Shown piece after piece: positions 57,064-64,000 of a stretch of DNA of 64,000 nt. A program made the position numbers and the translations under genes. Source of the DNA: Listeria ivanovii subsp. ivanovii. GTDB lineage: Bacteria > Bacillota > Bacilli > Lactobacillales > Listeriaceae. The stretch covers positions 1,968,001 to 2,032,000 of the forward strand of contig NZ_LT906478.1 of the NCBI RefSeq assembly GCF_900187025.1, given 5' to 3'. The notes under the pieces were generated by a model. It was not told the DNA's origin and searched no databases. It saw only the letters and a list, made by a program, of their open reading frames with translations. How positions within the stretch are numbered: position 1 is the stretch's first letter; each line of letters starts with the position of its first letter.

Positions 57064-58851
57064 TTATCCGAGAGGCAAAGTAATAATAAAATCTGATCCT
57101 TTGCCAAGTTCACTTTTCACAGAAATTTTTCCATTATGTGCTTCCACAATGTTTTTAACGATAGCTAGACCAATACCAGTTCCTACAGCTTTCCCTCGTT
57201 TTCGAGCTTTGTCCGCTTTATAAAAACGTTCAAATAAATAAGGAATATCTTCTTCGGCAATTCCGCTACCATTATCAGAAACAGTAATGATAAGGTTATT
57301 TTTTGTTTCATCAATCGTTTGTTTTAGAACAACTTTACCTGCATATCCTTCTTTCCCAGTATGACGAATCGCATTCATAATTAAGTTAATTAATACTTGC
57401 TCCATTCGGTCAGGATCATAAGAATATTCTAAATCAGGCGTTTCTAATTCTAAGCCTAATTCGACAGAGTTTTCTTTTGCTAACACATCGAAGTTCGAGA
57501 TTACTTTTTCAAGTAGTGGCGCCAGAGGTAATTTTTGATTGTCCATTTGGTTAAATCCGGCTTCCATCCGTGCAAGGTCTAGCATATCATTGACCAAACG
57601 GCCGATACGAAGGGATTCATCATAAATAATTTGCGCGAATTCCCGCACTTCTTCGTCAGATTGGGCAACCCCATCAATAATTGCTTCACTATAACCTTGC
57701 AACATCGAGATTGGCGTACGCAGTTCATGTGAAACATTATTCACAAAATCACTTTTCATTTTTTCAAGTTGCTTCTCTTCCGTCATATCGCGAATAACTG
57801 CTACCACACTTCGAACATGTTCCCCAGTATAAAGTAATGTCAAGATCGCCACATAGGTGCGGTCGGCGAAAGTAATTTCACCAACTTGAGATTCCTTCGC
57901 CGCTAACGTATCTTCCAACAAATTATCTAACGCAACCGGGATAAGCACTTTTTCGGTGTTTTCAGGTGAAAAGAACCAATTATGTAAAAATTCTTCTGCC
58001 GGTGGATTGCTTAAAATAATTGTTTTGTCGATGCTAAACTTAATGACACCATCAGCCATACCAACTAATATATTGGATAATTGCTCTTTTTCTTGCCGGA
58101 GTGCACTGACATTATATTTTAGCTGCTTTGCCATATCGTTAAATGCAACGCCCAGCTCGCCAATTTCATCATGGGTATAAGTTGGGACGCGATTATCAAA
58201 ATTACCTTTTGAAACAGCAATTGCAATTTTTTTCATTTCTCGAAGCGGAAAAGCCATCCTTGAAGAGAAAACAAAAGATAAGATAGATGTAATAACAACT
58301 GCAATAATACCGGAAACAATTAGCGTGGTCATCGTTTTTTTATTTACTTCCAAAATAGTATTATAAGATTGATAAACATAAACCACACCCGAATCGCCAT
58401 TATCTAACTTGAAATTTTGGGCAGAAACTTCCACAGGTAATGAATAATTTTCTGTTTTGAAATTGTACTTCATTGTCACAATATTTTTTGTTTCTAAAGC
58501 TTTGCTTAATGTCTTATCTGCAATTAACTTGTTTGCCGACTCCTTAGAAACATGGTCTGGTGATTGTAATTGGTAAACGTTTTTGCCGTTTTCTTCAATG
58601 ATAATTCCCATCGTATTATCTAGTAAAGTAAGGGGAGAATCATTTTTATTTTCAGTCGAAATAACCGCATCGTTTTCTTTCATCACATTAATAATGCTCG
58701 TTGTAGTTTCTTCTAATTCTTTCGTGATTTTCTCAATATTATTTTTTTCATAAATCATCGCAACTAAAAATCCTGATATAACTAAAATGCCAATTAACAA
58801 CAAAATAATCGTGCTCCAAATTTTGCCGACGATACTATTCCATATTTTCAT
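57064..58851 (-). CDS. resE: Sensor histidine kinase ResE
   Basis: The 595-residue protein has membrane helices near residues 12-34 and 175-197 flanking an extracellular sensor domain, a HAMP linker (FSSRMAFPLREMKKIA), a PAS-like domain, the HisKA box with the phosphorylated histidine in VNNVSHELRTPISML, and an ATPase domain with NLIMNAIRHT, DNGSGI and GTGIGLAIVK. It signals to ResD, controlling respiratory and fermentative genes. The ATG at 58851 follows GAGGTGAGA. A long hairpin stands between resD and this gene. No resABC genes are present. Confidence 0.94.
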   Translation of the reverse strand: MKIWNSIVGKIWSTIILLLIGILVISGFLVAMIYEKNNIEKITKELEETTTSIINVMKENDAVISTENKNDSPLTLLDNTMGIIIEENGKNVYQLQSPDHVSKESANKLIADKTLSKALETKNIVTMKYNFKTENYSLPVEVSAQNFKLDNGDSGVVYVYQSYNTILEVNKKTMTTLIVSGIIAVVITSILSFVFSSRMAFPLREMKKIAIAVSKGNFDNRVPTYTHDEIGELGVAFNDMAKQLKYNVSALRQEKEQLSNILVGMADGVIKFSIDKTIILSNPPAEEFLHNWFFSPENTEKVLIPVALDNLLEDTLAAKESQVGEITFADRTYVAILTLLYTGEHVRSVVAVIRDMTEEKQLEKMKSDFVNNVSHELRTPISMLQGYSEAIIDGVAQSDEEVREFAQIIYDESLRIGRLVNDMLDLARMEAGFNQMDNQKLPLAPLLEKVISNFDVLAKENSVELGLELETPDLEYSYDPDRMEQVLINLIMNAIRHTGKEGYAGKVVLKQTIDETKNNLIITVSDNGSGIAEEDIPYLFERFYKADKARKRGKAVGTGIGLAIVKNIVEAHNGKISVKSELGKGSDFIITLPLG

Positions 58852-58870
58852 CCATCTCACCTCGCCCCCA

Positions 58871-58932
58871 TAAAAAAACAACGGAACAAAGCACGTGCGG
58901 CATAACACTTGCCGATTAAACGTCTTTGTCCG
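58871..58932 (-). terminator. Large terminator-like hairpin between resD and resE
   Basis: On the minus strand CGGACAAAG pairs with CTTTGTTCCG (one bulge), then ACGT pairs with ACGT, then CGGC pairs with GCCG in the tip, followed by TTGTTTTTTT. It lies in the 95-base gap after the resD stop and before the resE start, so it could reduce resE expression relative to resD. Confidence 0.75.
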
Positions 58933-58946
58933 CTATCTTTGTAAGT

Positions 58947-59663
58947 TTATTCTTCTGGAACTTCGAATTTATACCCTAGACCCCAAACTGTTACGATCAT
59001 TCTTGCGGCGTCTTCGGATACATCGTGTAATTTTTCACGAAGTCTTTTTACGTGTGTATCAATGGTACGTAAATCACCGAAGAACTCATAGCGCCACACT
59101 TCTTTTAAAAGTGACTCACGATCAAAAACTTTATCAGGTGATTTAGCTAGGTAATATAATAAATCATATTCTTTCGGCGTTAAACTAATTTCCTTTCCAT
59201 CCACAATAACACGATGAGCTTCATTATCAATTTTCAAATGAGGAAAAGTAATAATATCTCCCGGTGTTCCGTTCATTCCTTCTTCAGAGTTTTGTTTTGC
59301 ACGGCGAAGAACAGCCTTCACTCGGAGTACGACTTCTCTTGGACTGAATGGTTTAACAATATAATCATCTGCCCCCACTTCAAAACCTTGTACTCGGTTT
59401 GCTTCTTCTCCTTTGGCCGTCAGCATAACAACAGGGGTTGCTTTATATTCTCTTAATTCACGACATACTTCAATTCCGTCTTTACCTGGCATCATTAAAT
59501 CAAGTAGGATTACTTCATAATTATTGTTCAGTGCCATGTCTAATGCCTGGTCACCATCACTAGCCTCTTCAATTCGATAGTTCTCTCTTTCAAGATACAT
59601 CTTAAGAAGGCGGCGAATCCGATCCTCATCATCCACAACAAGCACTCTAACTTGTTCACTCAT
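58947..59663 (-). CDS. resD: Response regulator ResD
   Basis: A 238-residue OmpR-class response regulator. The receiver domain has the acidic pair DDEDR, phospho-acceptor Asp55 in LLDLMMPG and the switch Thr/Lys (VVMLTAKGE, YIVKPFSPREVVLRV). The C-terminal winged helix shows KEYDLLYYLAKSPDKVFDRESLLKEVW and VDTHVKRLREKL-like RTIDTHVKRLREKLHD. It is cotranscribed with resE; a TATAAT lies at 59783-59788. Confidence 0.95.
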   Translation of the reverse strand: MSEQVRVLVVDDEDRIRRLLKMYLERENYRIEEASDGDQALDMALNNNYEVILLDLMMPGKDGIEVCRELREYKATPVVMLTAKGEEANRVQGFEVGADDYIVKPFSPREVVLRVKAVLRRAKQNSEEGMNGTPGDIITFPHLKIDNEAHRVIVDGKEISLTPKEYDLLYYLAKSPDKVFDRESLLKEVWRYEFFGDLRTIDTHVKRLREKLHDVSEDAARMIVTVWGLGYKFEVPEE

Positions 59664-59782
59664 AAGTACTCATCCCCTAACTCTCATTTACATACAAAAT
59701 TAACTACATAATTAAATGGAAATTCTCGTACCCACATACGAAAATACGCACCATTTCCTATACCAAATTTCCTACGAATTAA

Positions 59783-59806
59783 ATTATACATGTTTTTCAC
59801 AAAACA
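59783..59806 (-). promoter_or_regulatory. resD promoter -10 with neighbouring palindrome
   Basis: TATAAT (59783-59788, minus strand) is followed upstream by the inverted repeat TGTTTT-GTGA-AAAACA (59791-59806) in the -35/-10 spacer. No good -35 box is present, which may mean activator dependence. The repeat includes a Rex-like TTGTGA half-site. Confidence 0.3.
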
Positions 59807-59862
59807 CGCTATTAGAAAGTTCATTTAAAGTAGAAAATTAGTTTTCTGTCATGTCGTTATTA

Positions 59863-60594
59863 TTACTTTTTCTTGCCAAATCGGGCTTCTGTCTTTAATT
59901 GTTTCACTTCATGATGGGATAATTCTCGACGCTCACCAGCATTTAAGCCACGTAAATTTAAGAAAGAATATTCTTCTCTTGATAACTTTTGCACTTCAAA
60001 TCCAACAGCTTCAAACATTTTACGTACTTGACGATTGCGACCTTCATGAATCGTAATCTCGACAATTGCTTTATCTTTTGCCTTATCAGAGGAACGGATT
60101 TTCACTTTTGCGGGAGCTGTTTTACGACCATCAATAACAACACCACGCTCTAGTTCACGAATCACTTCTCGTTCCGGAATACCTTTAATACGAGCAATAT
60201 ATGTTTTTGATACTTCATTTTTAGGGTGCATCAGTAAGTTAGCAAAATCCCCATCATTTGTCATTAAAAGTAAGCCAGATGTATCATAATCAAGTCTTCC
60301 TACTGGATAAAGTCGTTCTGGAATATCGGTAAAATAATCTGCTACCGTTGTACGTCCTTTATCATCTGTCACTGCTGATACAGTTCCTCTTGGTTTATAG
60401 AATAAGAAATAGCGATGTTCTTCTTTTGTTAACTGGATTCCTTCGACTTCGATTCGTTCGGAACCGCTAACTTTCACACCTAATTCGGTTACTACTTTAC
60501 CGTTCACTGTTACTTTACCCTCTTTTATAAGAGTTTCTGCTTTTCTTCTGGAAGTAATACCTGCATTTGCAATTACTTTTTGTAAACGTTCCAT
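59863..60594 (-). CDS. rluB: 23S rRNA pseudouridine synthase RluB-type
   Basis: The 243-residue protein has an N-terminal S4 RNA-binding domain (MERLQKVIANAGITSRRKAE) and the catalytic aspartate in RLYPVGRLDYDTSGLLLMTNDG, with RQVRKMFEAVGFEV near the C-terminus. It modifies a uridine in 23S rRNA (position inferred from family). It follows scpB by 2 bases. In Bacillus resABC and dacB/spmAB lie between these genes; they are absent here. Confidence 0.94.
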   Translation of the reverse strand: MERLQKVIANAGITSRRKAETLIKEGKVTVNGKVVTELGVKVSGSERIEVEGIQLTKEEHRYFLFYKPRGTVSAVTDDKGRTTVADYFTDIPERLYPVGRLDYDTSGLLLMTNDGDFANLLMHPKNEVSKTYIARIKGIPEREVIRELERGVVIDGRKTAPAKVKIRSSDKAKDKAIVEITIHEGRNRQVRKMFEAVGFEVQKLSREEYSFLNLRGLNAGERRELSHHEVKQLKTEARFGKKK

Positions 60595-60596
60595 TC

Positions 60597-61193
60597 TTAT
60601 TCCTCCTCCTGTTCTTTATTTTGATTAAACCGGTCAAAAAACAGGTCCATTTCGTTTTGGTCGGGTTCTTCCGCTTCTGCATCAGCGAGTTTCGGTAAAT
60701 CGTCTAAAGAATTCAGTCCAAATGCATCTAGAAATTCACTCGTCGTTACATATAACTTCGCTCGTCCAGCACCGTCTACCCGGCCTTTGTCAGTTACGAG
60801 GCCTTTAGCAACTAATGTTCGAATCGGCCCATCTGTTTGGACGCCTCGAACTTCATCCACTTCCATACGAGTTACCGGTTGTCTGTAAGCAATAATCGCT
60901 AATGTTTCGAGTGATGCTTGTGATAAAACGGTGTTGCTTGGAACTTCCACTAACTTCCTTAAGTATTCCGCGTGCGCTTTTTTGGTGGCTAGCTGAAATG
61001 ACCCAGCAAGTTCTAATAAAATAAGCCCACGATCAGCATTTTCATTATAGCGTTCGCTTAACAATTCTAATAAATTGAGTGCTTCAATATGCGTGATTTC
61101 CATGACTCCCGTTAATTGTTCTGTCGAAAGTCCTGCGTCACCTGCAGCAAAAAGCAAACTCTCTAAAACACCTAATTGTTCTTCTCTCGTCAC
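60597..61193 (-). CDS. scpB: Segregation and condensation protein B
   Basis: ScpB, with ScpA and Smc, forms the bacterial condensin complex needed for chromosome segregation. The 198-residue protein has two winged helices, seen as LGVLESLLFAAGDAGLSTEQL and SLETLAIIAYRQPVTRMEVDEVRGV, and an acidic tail (EAEEPDQNEMDLFFDRF). It starts with GTG overlapping the scpA stop as GTGA. Confidence 0.95.
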   Translation of the reverse strand: MTREEQLGVLESLLFAAGDAGLSTEQLTGVMEITHIEALNLLELLSERYNENADRGLILLELAGSFQLATKKAHAEYLRKLVEVPSNTVLSQASLETLAIIAYRQPVTRMEVDEVRGVQTDGPIRTLVAKGLVTDKGRVDGAGRAKLYVTTSEFLDAFGLNSLDDLPKLADAEAEEPDQNEMDLFFDRFNQNKEQEEE

Positions 61194-61939
61194 AACTTTT
61201 CTTCCCCTTTACCTAACACATATAAATCGGCAAAACTTTCCACTTGTTCCACTTCCACTAATTTTCGTTTCATTAGTTCTAAGAGTGCCAAAAACGTTAC
61301 CACTAGTTGCTCTTTTGTTTGCTCTTCAAATAACTCATCGAAACGTAAACGGTGATTTTGCTTTCTTTGTAATTTCTCCATGACAGAATCCATACGATCA
61401 TCAATCGAAATTTCCTGTGTTGTAATTCTTGTATGCAGTGGCTTGTTTAATTTTTTACGACGAAGCATTTTGTTAAACGCACTTAACATATCATTTAATG
61501 ATACATCTAATTCTGCCACGTTTGTTCCATCATCATATTCAGCAAGATCCATCGGCGGTTTACTGAAATAAAAGCTCCGTTCCGCTTCTTTTTCTTTGAG
61601 TTCTTTGGCAGCTTCTTTAAAGCGTTTATACTCCATAAGTTTTTCAACTAAAGCATCTCTCGGATCTTCTTCCTCTTCTAGTGTATCATAATCAATTTCT
61701 AATTCCTGTTTTGGAAGAAGCATTTTACTTTTTATCGCGAGTAAAGTGGCTGCCATAACCAGATATTCGCTTGCTACGTCTAGTTCCATTTCTTGCATCG
61801 TATGAACAAATTCCATATATTGGTCCGTAATCTCAGCCATTGGAATATCATAAATATCCACTTCTAGCTGTCCAATTAAGTGGAGAAGTAAATCAAGAGG
61901 TCCTTCAAACGCATCTACTTTAAAATTCATTTCTACCAT
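61190..61939 (-). CDS. scpA: Segregation and condensation protein A
   Basis: ScpA is the kleisin subunit bridging Smc heads with ScpB. The 249-residue protein has the signature FEGPLDLLLHLIGQLEVDIYDIPMAEIT at the N-terminus, an acidic middle (DYDTLEEEEDPRDALVEKLMEYKRF), and a C-terminal winged-helix region ending KRKLVEVEQVESFADL. It follows lysA by 15 bases. Confidence 0.95.
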   Translation of the reverse strand: MVEMNFKVDAFEGPLDLLLHLIGQLEVDIYDIPMAEITDQYMEFVHTMQEMELDVASEYLVMAATLLAIKSKMLLPKQELEIDYDTLEEEEDPRDALVEKLMEYKRFKEAAKELKEKEAERSFYFSKPPMDLAEYDDGTNVAELDVSLNDMLSAFNKMLRRKKLNKPLHTRITTQEISIDDRMDSVMEKLQRKQNHRLRFDELFEEQTKEQLVVTFLALLELMKRKLVEVEQVESFADLYVLGKGEEKL

Positions 61940-61954
61940 GTTTGTCCCGCCCTA

Positions 61955-63265
61955 CTATAATGGAAGATCATTTTGCACTAAATTTTCATATGTTTCCCGG
62001 GCAACTATAAGTTTATCGATGCCATTCTCTACAAAAACAACTGGCGGCCTTGGAATTCGGTTATAATTACTAGCCATTGCATAACCATAAGCACCCGTAC
62101 AAAAGACTGCCAAAACTTCTCCAGCATTTGATTTTGGCAGCGGTAGATCCCAAATCAGCATATCGCCAGACTCACAACATTTCCCAGCAATCGCTACGGT
62201 TTCTTCGGGTATTTTTTCTGGGCTTGCAGCAAGGACCGCATCATAATGAGCGTCATAAAGTGCGGGACGAATATTGTCAGACATACCGCCATCCACTGCC
62301 ACATAGTTTCTAATACCAGGAACTTCTTTTCTAGAGCCAACTTTATATAACGTCGTTCCTGCTTCACCCACGAGAGAGCGACCTGGTTCAATCCAAATCT
62401 CTGGAATGGCAATAGCGTTTGTACTTGCGACGTCACGCACTTCCTCGATAATTTGGCGAACATACTCGCTCGGCTCTAATGGTTCATCTTCAGCAGTATA
62501 ACGTACCCCAAAGCCTCCCCCAAGATTAAGTACTTGCGAATCAAAACCTAATGTTTGATGCCATTCAACCAATTTATCCATAATGCGTCGGGCCGCTAAT
62601 TTGAAACCAGTTGTTTCAAAAATTTGTGACCCAATATGACAATGTAAACCAATTAAATCAAACGACGCGCTTGCATGTAGCACTTGTTTAATCGCTGCTT
62701 CTGCTTGTCCATTCGTAAGTCCAAAACCAAATTTCGAATCATCTTGTCCGGTTAAAATGTAATCATGTGTATGTGCTTCAATCCCTGGTGTGACGCGAAT
62801 TAAAACAGCTGCTTTTTCATTTCTTTCTATTAATATATCTTCTAATAAACTAATTTCATAATAATTATCCAGTACAAAACAGCCGATACCGTAATCCAGC
62901 GCCATATGTATCTCTTCTACGCTTTTGTTATTGCCATGAAAATGAACTCGTTCTGCTGGAAATCCCGCTTTAATTGCAGTATATAATTCCCCGCCAGAGA
63001 CAACATCAAGCGATAAGCCTTCCTCTGCCATCAACTGATAAATCGCAACAGCTGAAAACGCTTTGCTGGCGTAAGCTACTTGTGCCTTCACACCTAGCTC
63101 TTCAAATGTTTTTTTAAATCCTCTTGCGCGGTCCCGGATTAGCGCTACATCATAAACGTACAGTGGTGTTCCATACTTCTCAGCTAGCTTTAAAGTGTCC
63201 ACCCCTCCAATTTCGAGATGTCCTTCTGCATTTACATTCATTGTTCCTAGCCGTTCAAACGTCAC
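61955..63265 (-). CDS. lysA: Diaminopimelate decarboxylase
   Basis: LysA removes CO2 from meso-diaminopimelate to make lysine. The 436-residue PLP enzyme of the alanine racemase fold has the cofactor lysine in AYASKAFSAVAIYQL, HGNNKS, HCHIGSQI, the GGGFGVRY phosphate loop, and CCESGD and TGAYGYAM near the C-terminus. It starts with GTG at 63265 after AAGGTGGGA. It completes the pathway that includes DapB at 16021-16812. Confidence 0.96.
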   Translation of the reverse strand: MTFERLGTMNVNAEGHLEIGGVDTLKLAEKYGTPLYVYDVALIRDRARGFKKTFEELGVKAQVAYASKAFSAVAIYQLMAEEGLSLDVVSGGELYTAIKAGFPAERVHFHGNNKSVEEIHMALDYGIGCFVLDNYYEISLLEDILIERNEKAAVLIRVTPGIEAHTHDYILTGQDDSKFGFGLTNGQAEAAIKQVLHASASFDLIGLHCHIGSQIFETTGFKLAARRIMDKLVEWHQTLGFDSQVLNLGGGFGVRYTAEDEPLEPSEYVRQIIEEVRDVASTNAIAIPEIWIEPGRSLVGEAGTTLYKVGSRKEVPGIRNYVAVDGGMSDNIRPALYDAHYDAVLAASPEKIPEETVAIAGKCCESGDMLIWDLPLPKSNAGEVLAVFCTGAYGYAMASNYNRIPRPPVVFVENGIDKLIVARETYENLVQNDLPL

Positions 63266-63369
63266 GCCAATCCCACCTTTATATTATAAATTTTTGAAAG
63301 TTCTTTTATATAGTAGCATACTAAGAAGCCGAGCGACAATAACTATCTGAAAATAATACCAAATACATA

Positions 63370-63424
63370 AAAAATCCAGCCGATTTCATTATCTTCTTTC
63401 TTCAGAAAATAATGAAATCGGCTG
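63370..63424. terminator. Strong bidirectional terminator between pnp and lysA
   Basis: CAGCCGATTTCATTAT (63377-63392) pairs perfectly with ATAATGAAATCGGCTG (63409-63424), with T-rich sequence following on the minus strand. It ends the purine nucleoside phosphorylase transcript. Confidence 0.92.
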
Positions 63425-63444
63425 AATTTATATAACCAATTATT

Positions 63445-64000
63445 TTAAGAAATTTTTGCAACAATTGCTTTTACATATTGTAAAAATGTGCTGCGAACTT
63501 GATCCGTTGTTTCAATTACTTCCGTATGCGAAAGTGGTTGATCTAAAATCCCAGCCGCCATATTCGTAATACAAGAAATACCAAGAACACGCAGTCCCGC
63601 ATGATTAGCAATAATTACTTCTGGTACTGTCGACATTCCAACAGCATCTGCACCAAGCGTGCGCATCATTTGGATTTCAGCAGGTGTTTCATAAGTTGGA
63701 CCACTAAATCCAGCATAAACCCCTTCACGAATAGTCAAATCAAGTTCTTGCGCAATCAATCTAGCTTCCACACGTAAAGCTAAATTATAAGCTTCAGACA
63801 TATCTGGGAAACGAGGGCCAAAATGATCATCATTTGGTCCAATAAGCGGACTTGTTCCAGTGAAGTTAATATGATCCGAAATAAGCATCAAATCCCCCGC
63901 AGAAAATAGTTCATTTACGCCACCAGCTGCATTAGTTACAACTAACACTTCTACTCCTAATTCTTTCATAACACGAACTGGAAAAGTAACATCTTGCATG
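63445..64000 (-). CDS. Purine nucleoside phosphorylase (N-terminal part cut by window edge)
   Basis: The visible part holds about 184 residues of a trimeric purine nucleoside phosphorylase, which splits guanosine or inosine with phosphate. Motifs: [60 protein letters not shown] and CITNMAAG. The frame is open past the window edge, and the ATG at 63999 looks internal ([11 protein letters not shown] matches the middle of the family, so roughly 90 residues are missing). In this lineage it is usually called pnp/punA. Confidence 0.92.
   Translation of the reverse strand, partial: MQDVTFPVRVMKELGVEVLVVTNAAGGVNELFSAGDLMLISDHINFTGTSPLIGPNDDHFGPRFPDMSEAYNLALRVEARLIAQELDLTIREGVYAGFSGPTYETPAEIQMMRTLGADAVGMSTVPEVIIANHAGLRVLGISCITNMAAGILDQPLSHTEVIETTDQVRSTFLQYVKAIVAKIS

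Noticed and set aside
63266-63376. Lysine riboswitch before lysA
   Set aside because: The gap is only about 110 bases and lacks the L-box core.
1-64000. CRISPR arrays, insertion sequences, prophage or tRNA/rRNA genes
   Set aside because: I saw no spaced direct-repeat array, transposase, integrase, or tRNA/rRNA-like sequence anywhere in the window.

Overview
The window is low-GC Firmicute chromosome, and gene order plus protein sequence place it in Listeria (L. monocytogenes or a close relative). Diagnostic runs are dnaD-nth-ypoC, birA/pan/dinG, the aro-tyrA-hisC cluster, hepS-menG-hepT-ndk, gpsA-der-rpsA-cmk, resDE, scpAB and lysA. The block dgcA-dgcB-pssZ-pdeC is a known Listeria cyclic-di-GMP cluster. 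I cannot fix the species from sequence alone. The left edge and the region beside asnS differ from the L. monocytogenes EGD-e layout as I remember it.

Layout. 1-1660: a truncated LysR-type regulator divergent from a flavin nitroreductase, likely accessory. 1674-4399: ypoC, nth, dnaD and a DNA-alkylation-repair-like gene broken by a one-base deletion in a homopolymer. 4496-10472: asnS, aspB, ypmB, dinG. 10568-12649: pantothenate genes panBCD. 12818-17144: a thioredoxin-like lipoprotein, then birA, cca, mgsA, dapB, ypjD. 17284-19246: YitT-family membrane protein convergent with an FAD amine oxidoreductase. 19554-23551: c-di-GMP/exopolysaccharide operon. 23664-28846: malic/malolactic enzyme, a beta-lactamase-like protein and pyruvate formate-lyase. 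29180-33830: flavoprotein, Zn peptidase, YpjA, YpiB, YpiA. 33962-40108: shikimate/tyrosine/histidinol-phosphate aminotransferase operon. 40314-44374: ndk, menaquinone genes, folE, hup. 44789-50543: tyrosine phosphatase, gpsA, der, rpsA, cmk. 50558-55429: asparaginase, LysM protein, recQ, ypbB, ferredoxin. 55472-56444: riboflavin transporter ribU under an FMN riboswitch. 56526-64000: thioesterase, resE/resD, rluB, scpB, scpA, lysA and a truncated purine nucleoside phosphorylase.

Most genes are conserved core. They supply aromatic amino acids and menaquinone (shikimate to chorismate, then HepST and MenG), pantothenate, lysine and diaminopimelate, biotin attachment, fermentation, and chromosome maintenance. 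Compared with the Bacillus subtilis order, several genes are missing at their expected positions: qcrABC, the bacillithiol genes bshA/bshB1, spoIVA, mtrB and resABC. This fits a non-sporulating bacterium without a cytochrome bc complex.

The points that most deserve a second look are the frameshifted AlkD-like gene, a structured leader upstream of dgcA, a large terminator-like hairpin between resD and resE, a perfect palindrome on the folE promoter, and the LysR/nitroreductase pair at the left edge. I did not find a clearly new multi-gene system.
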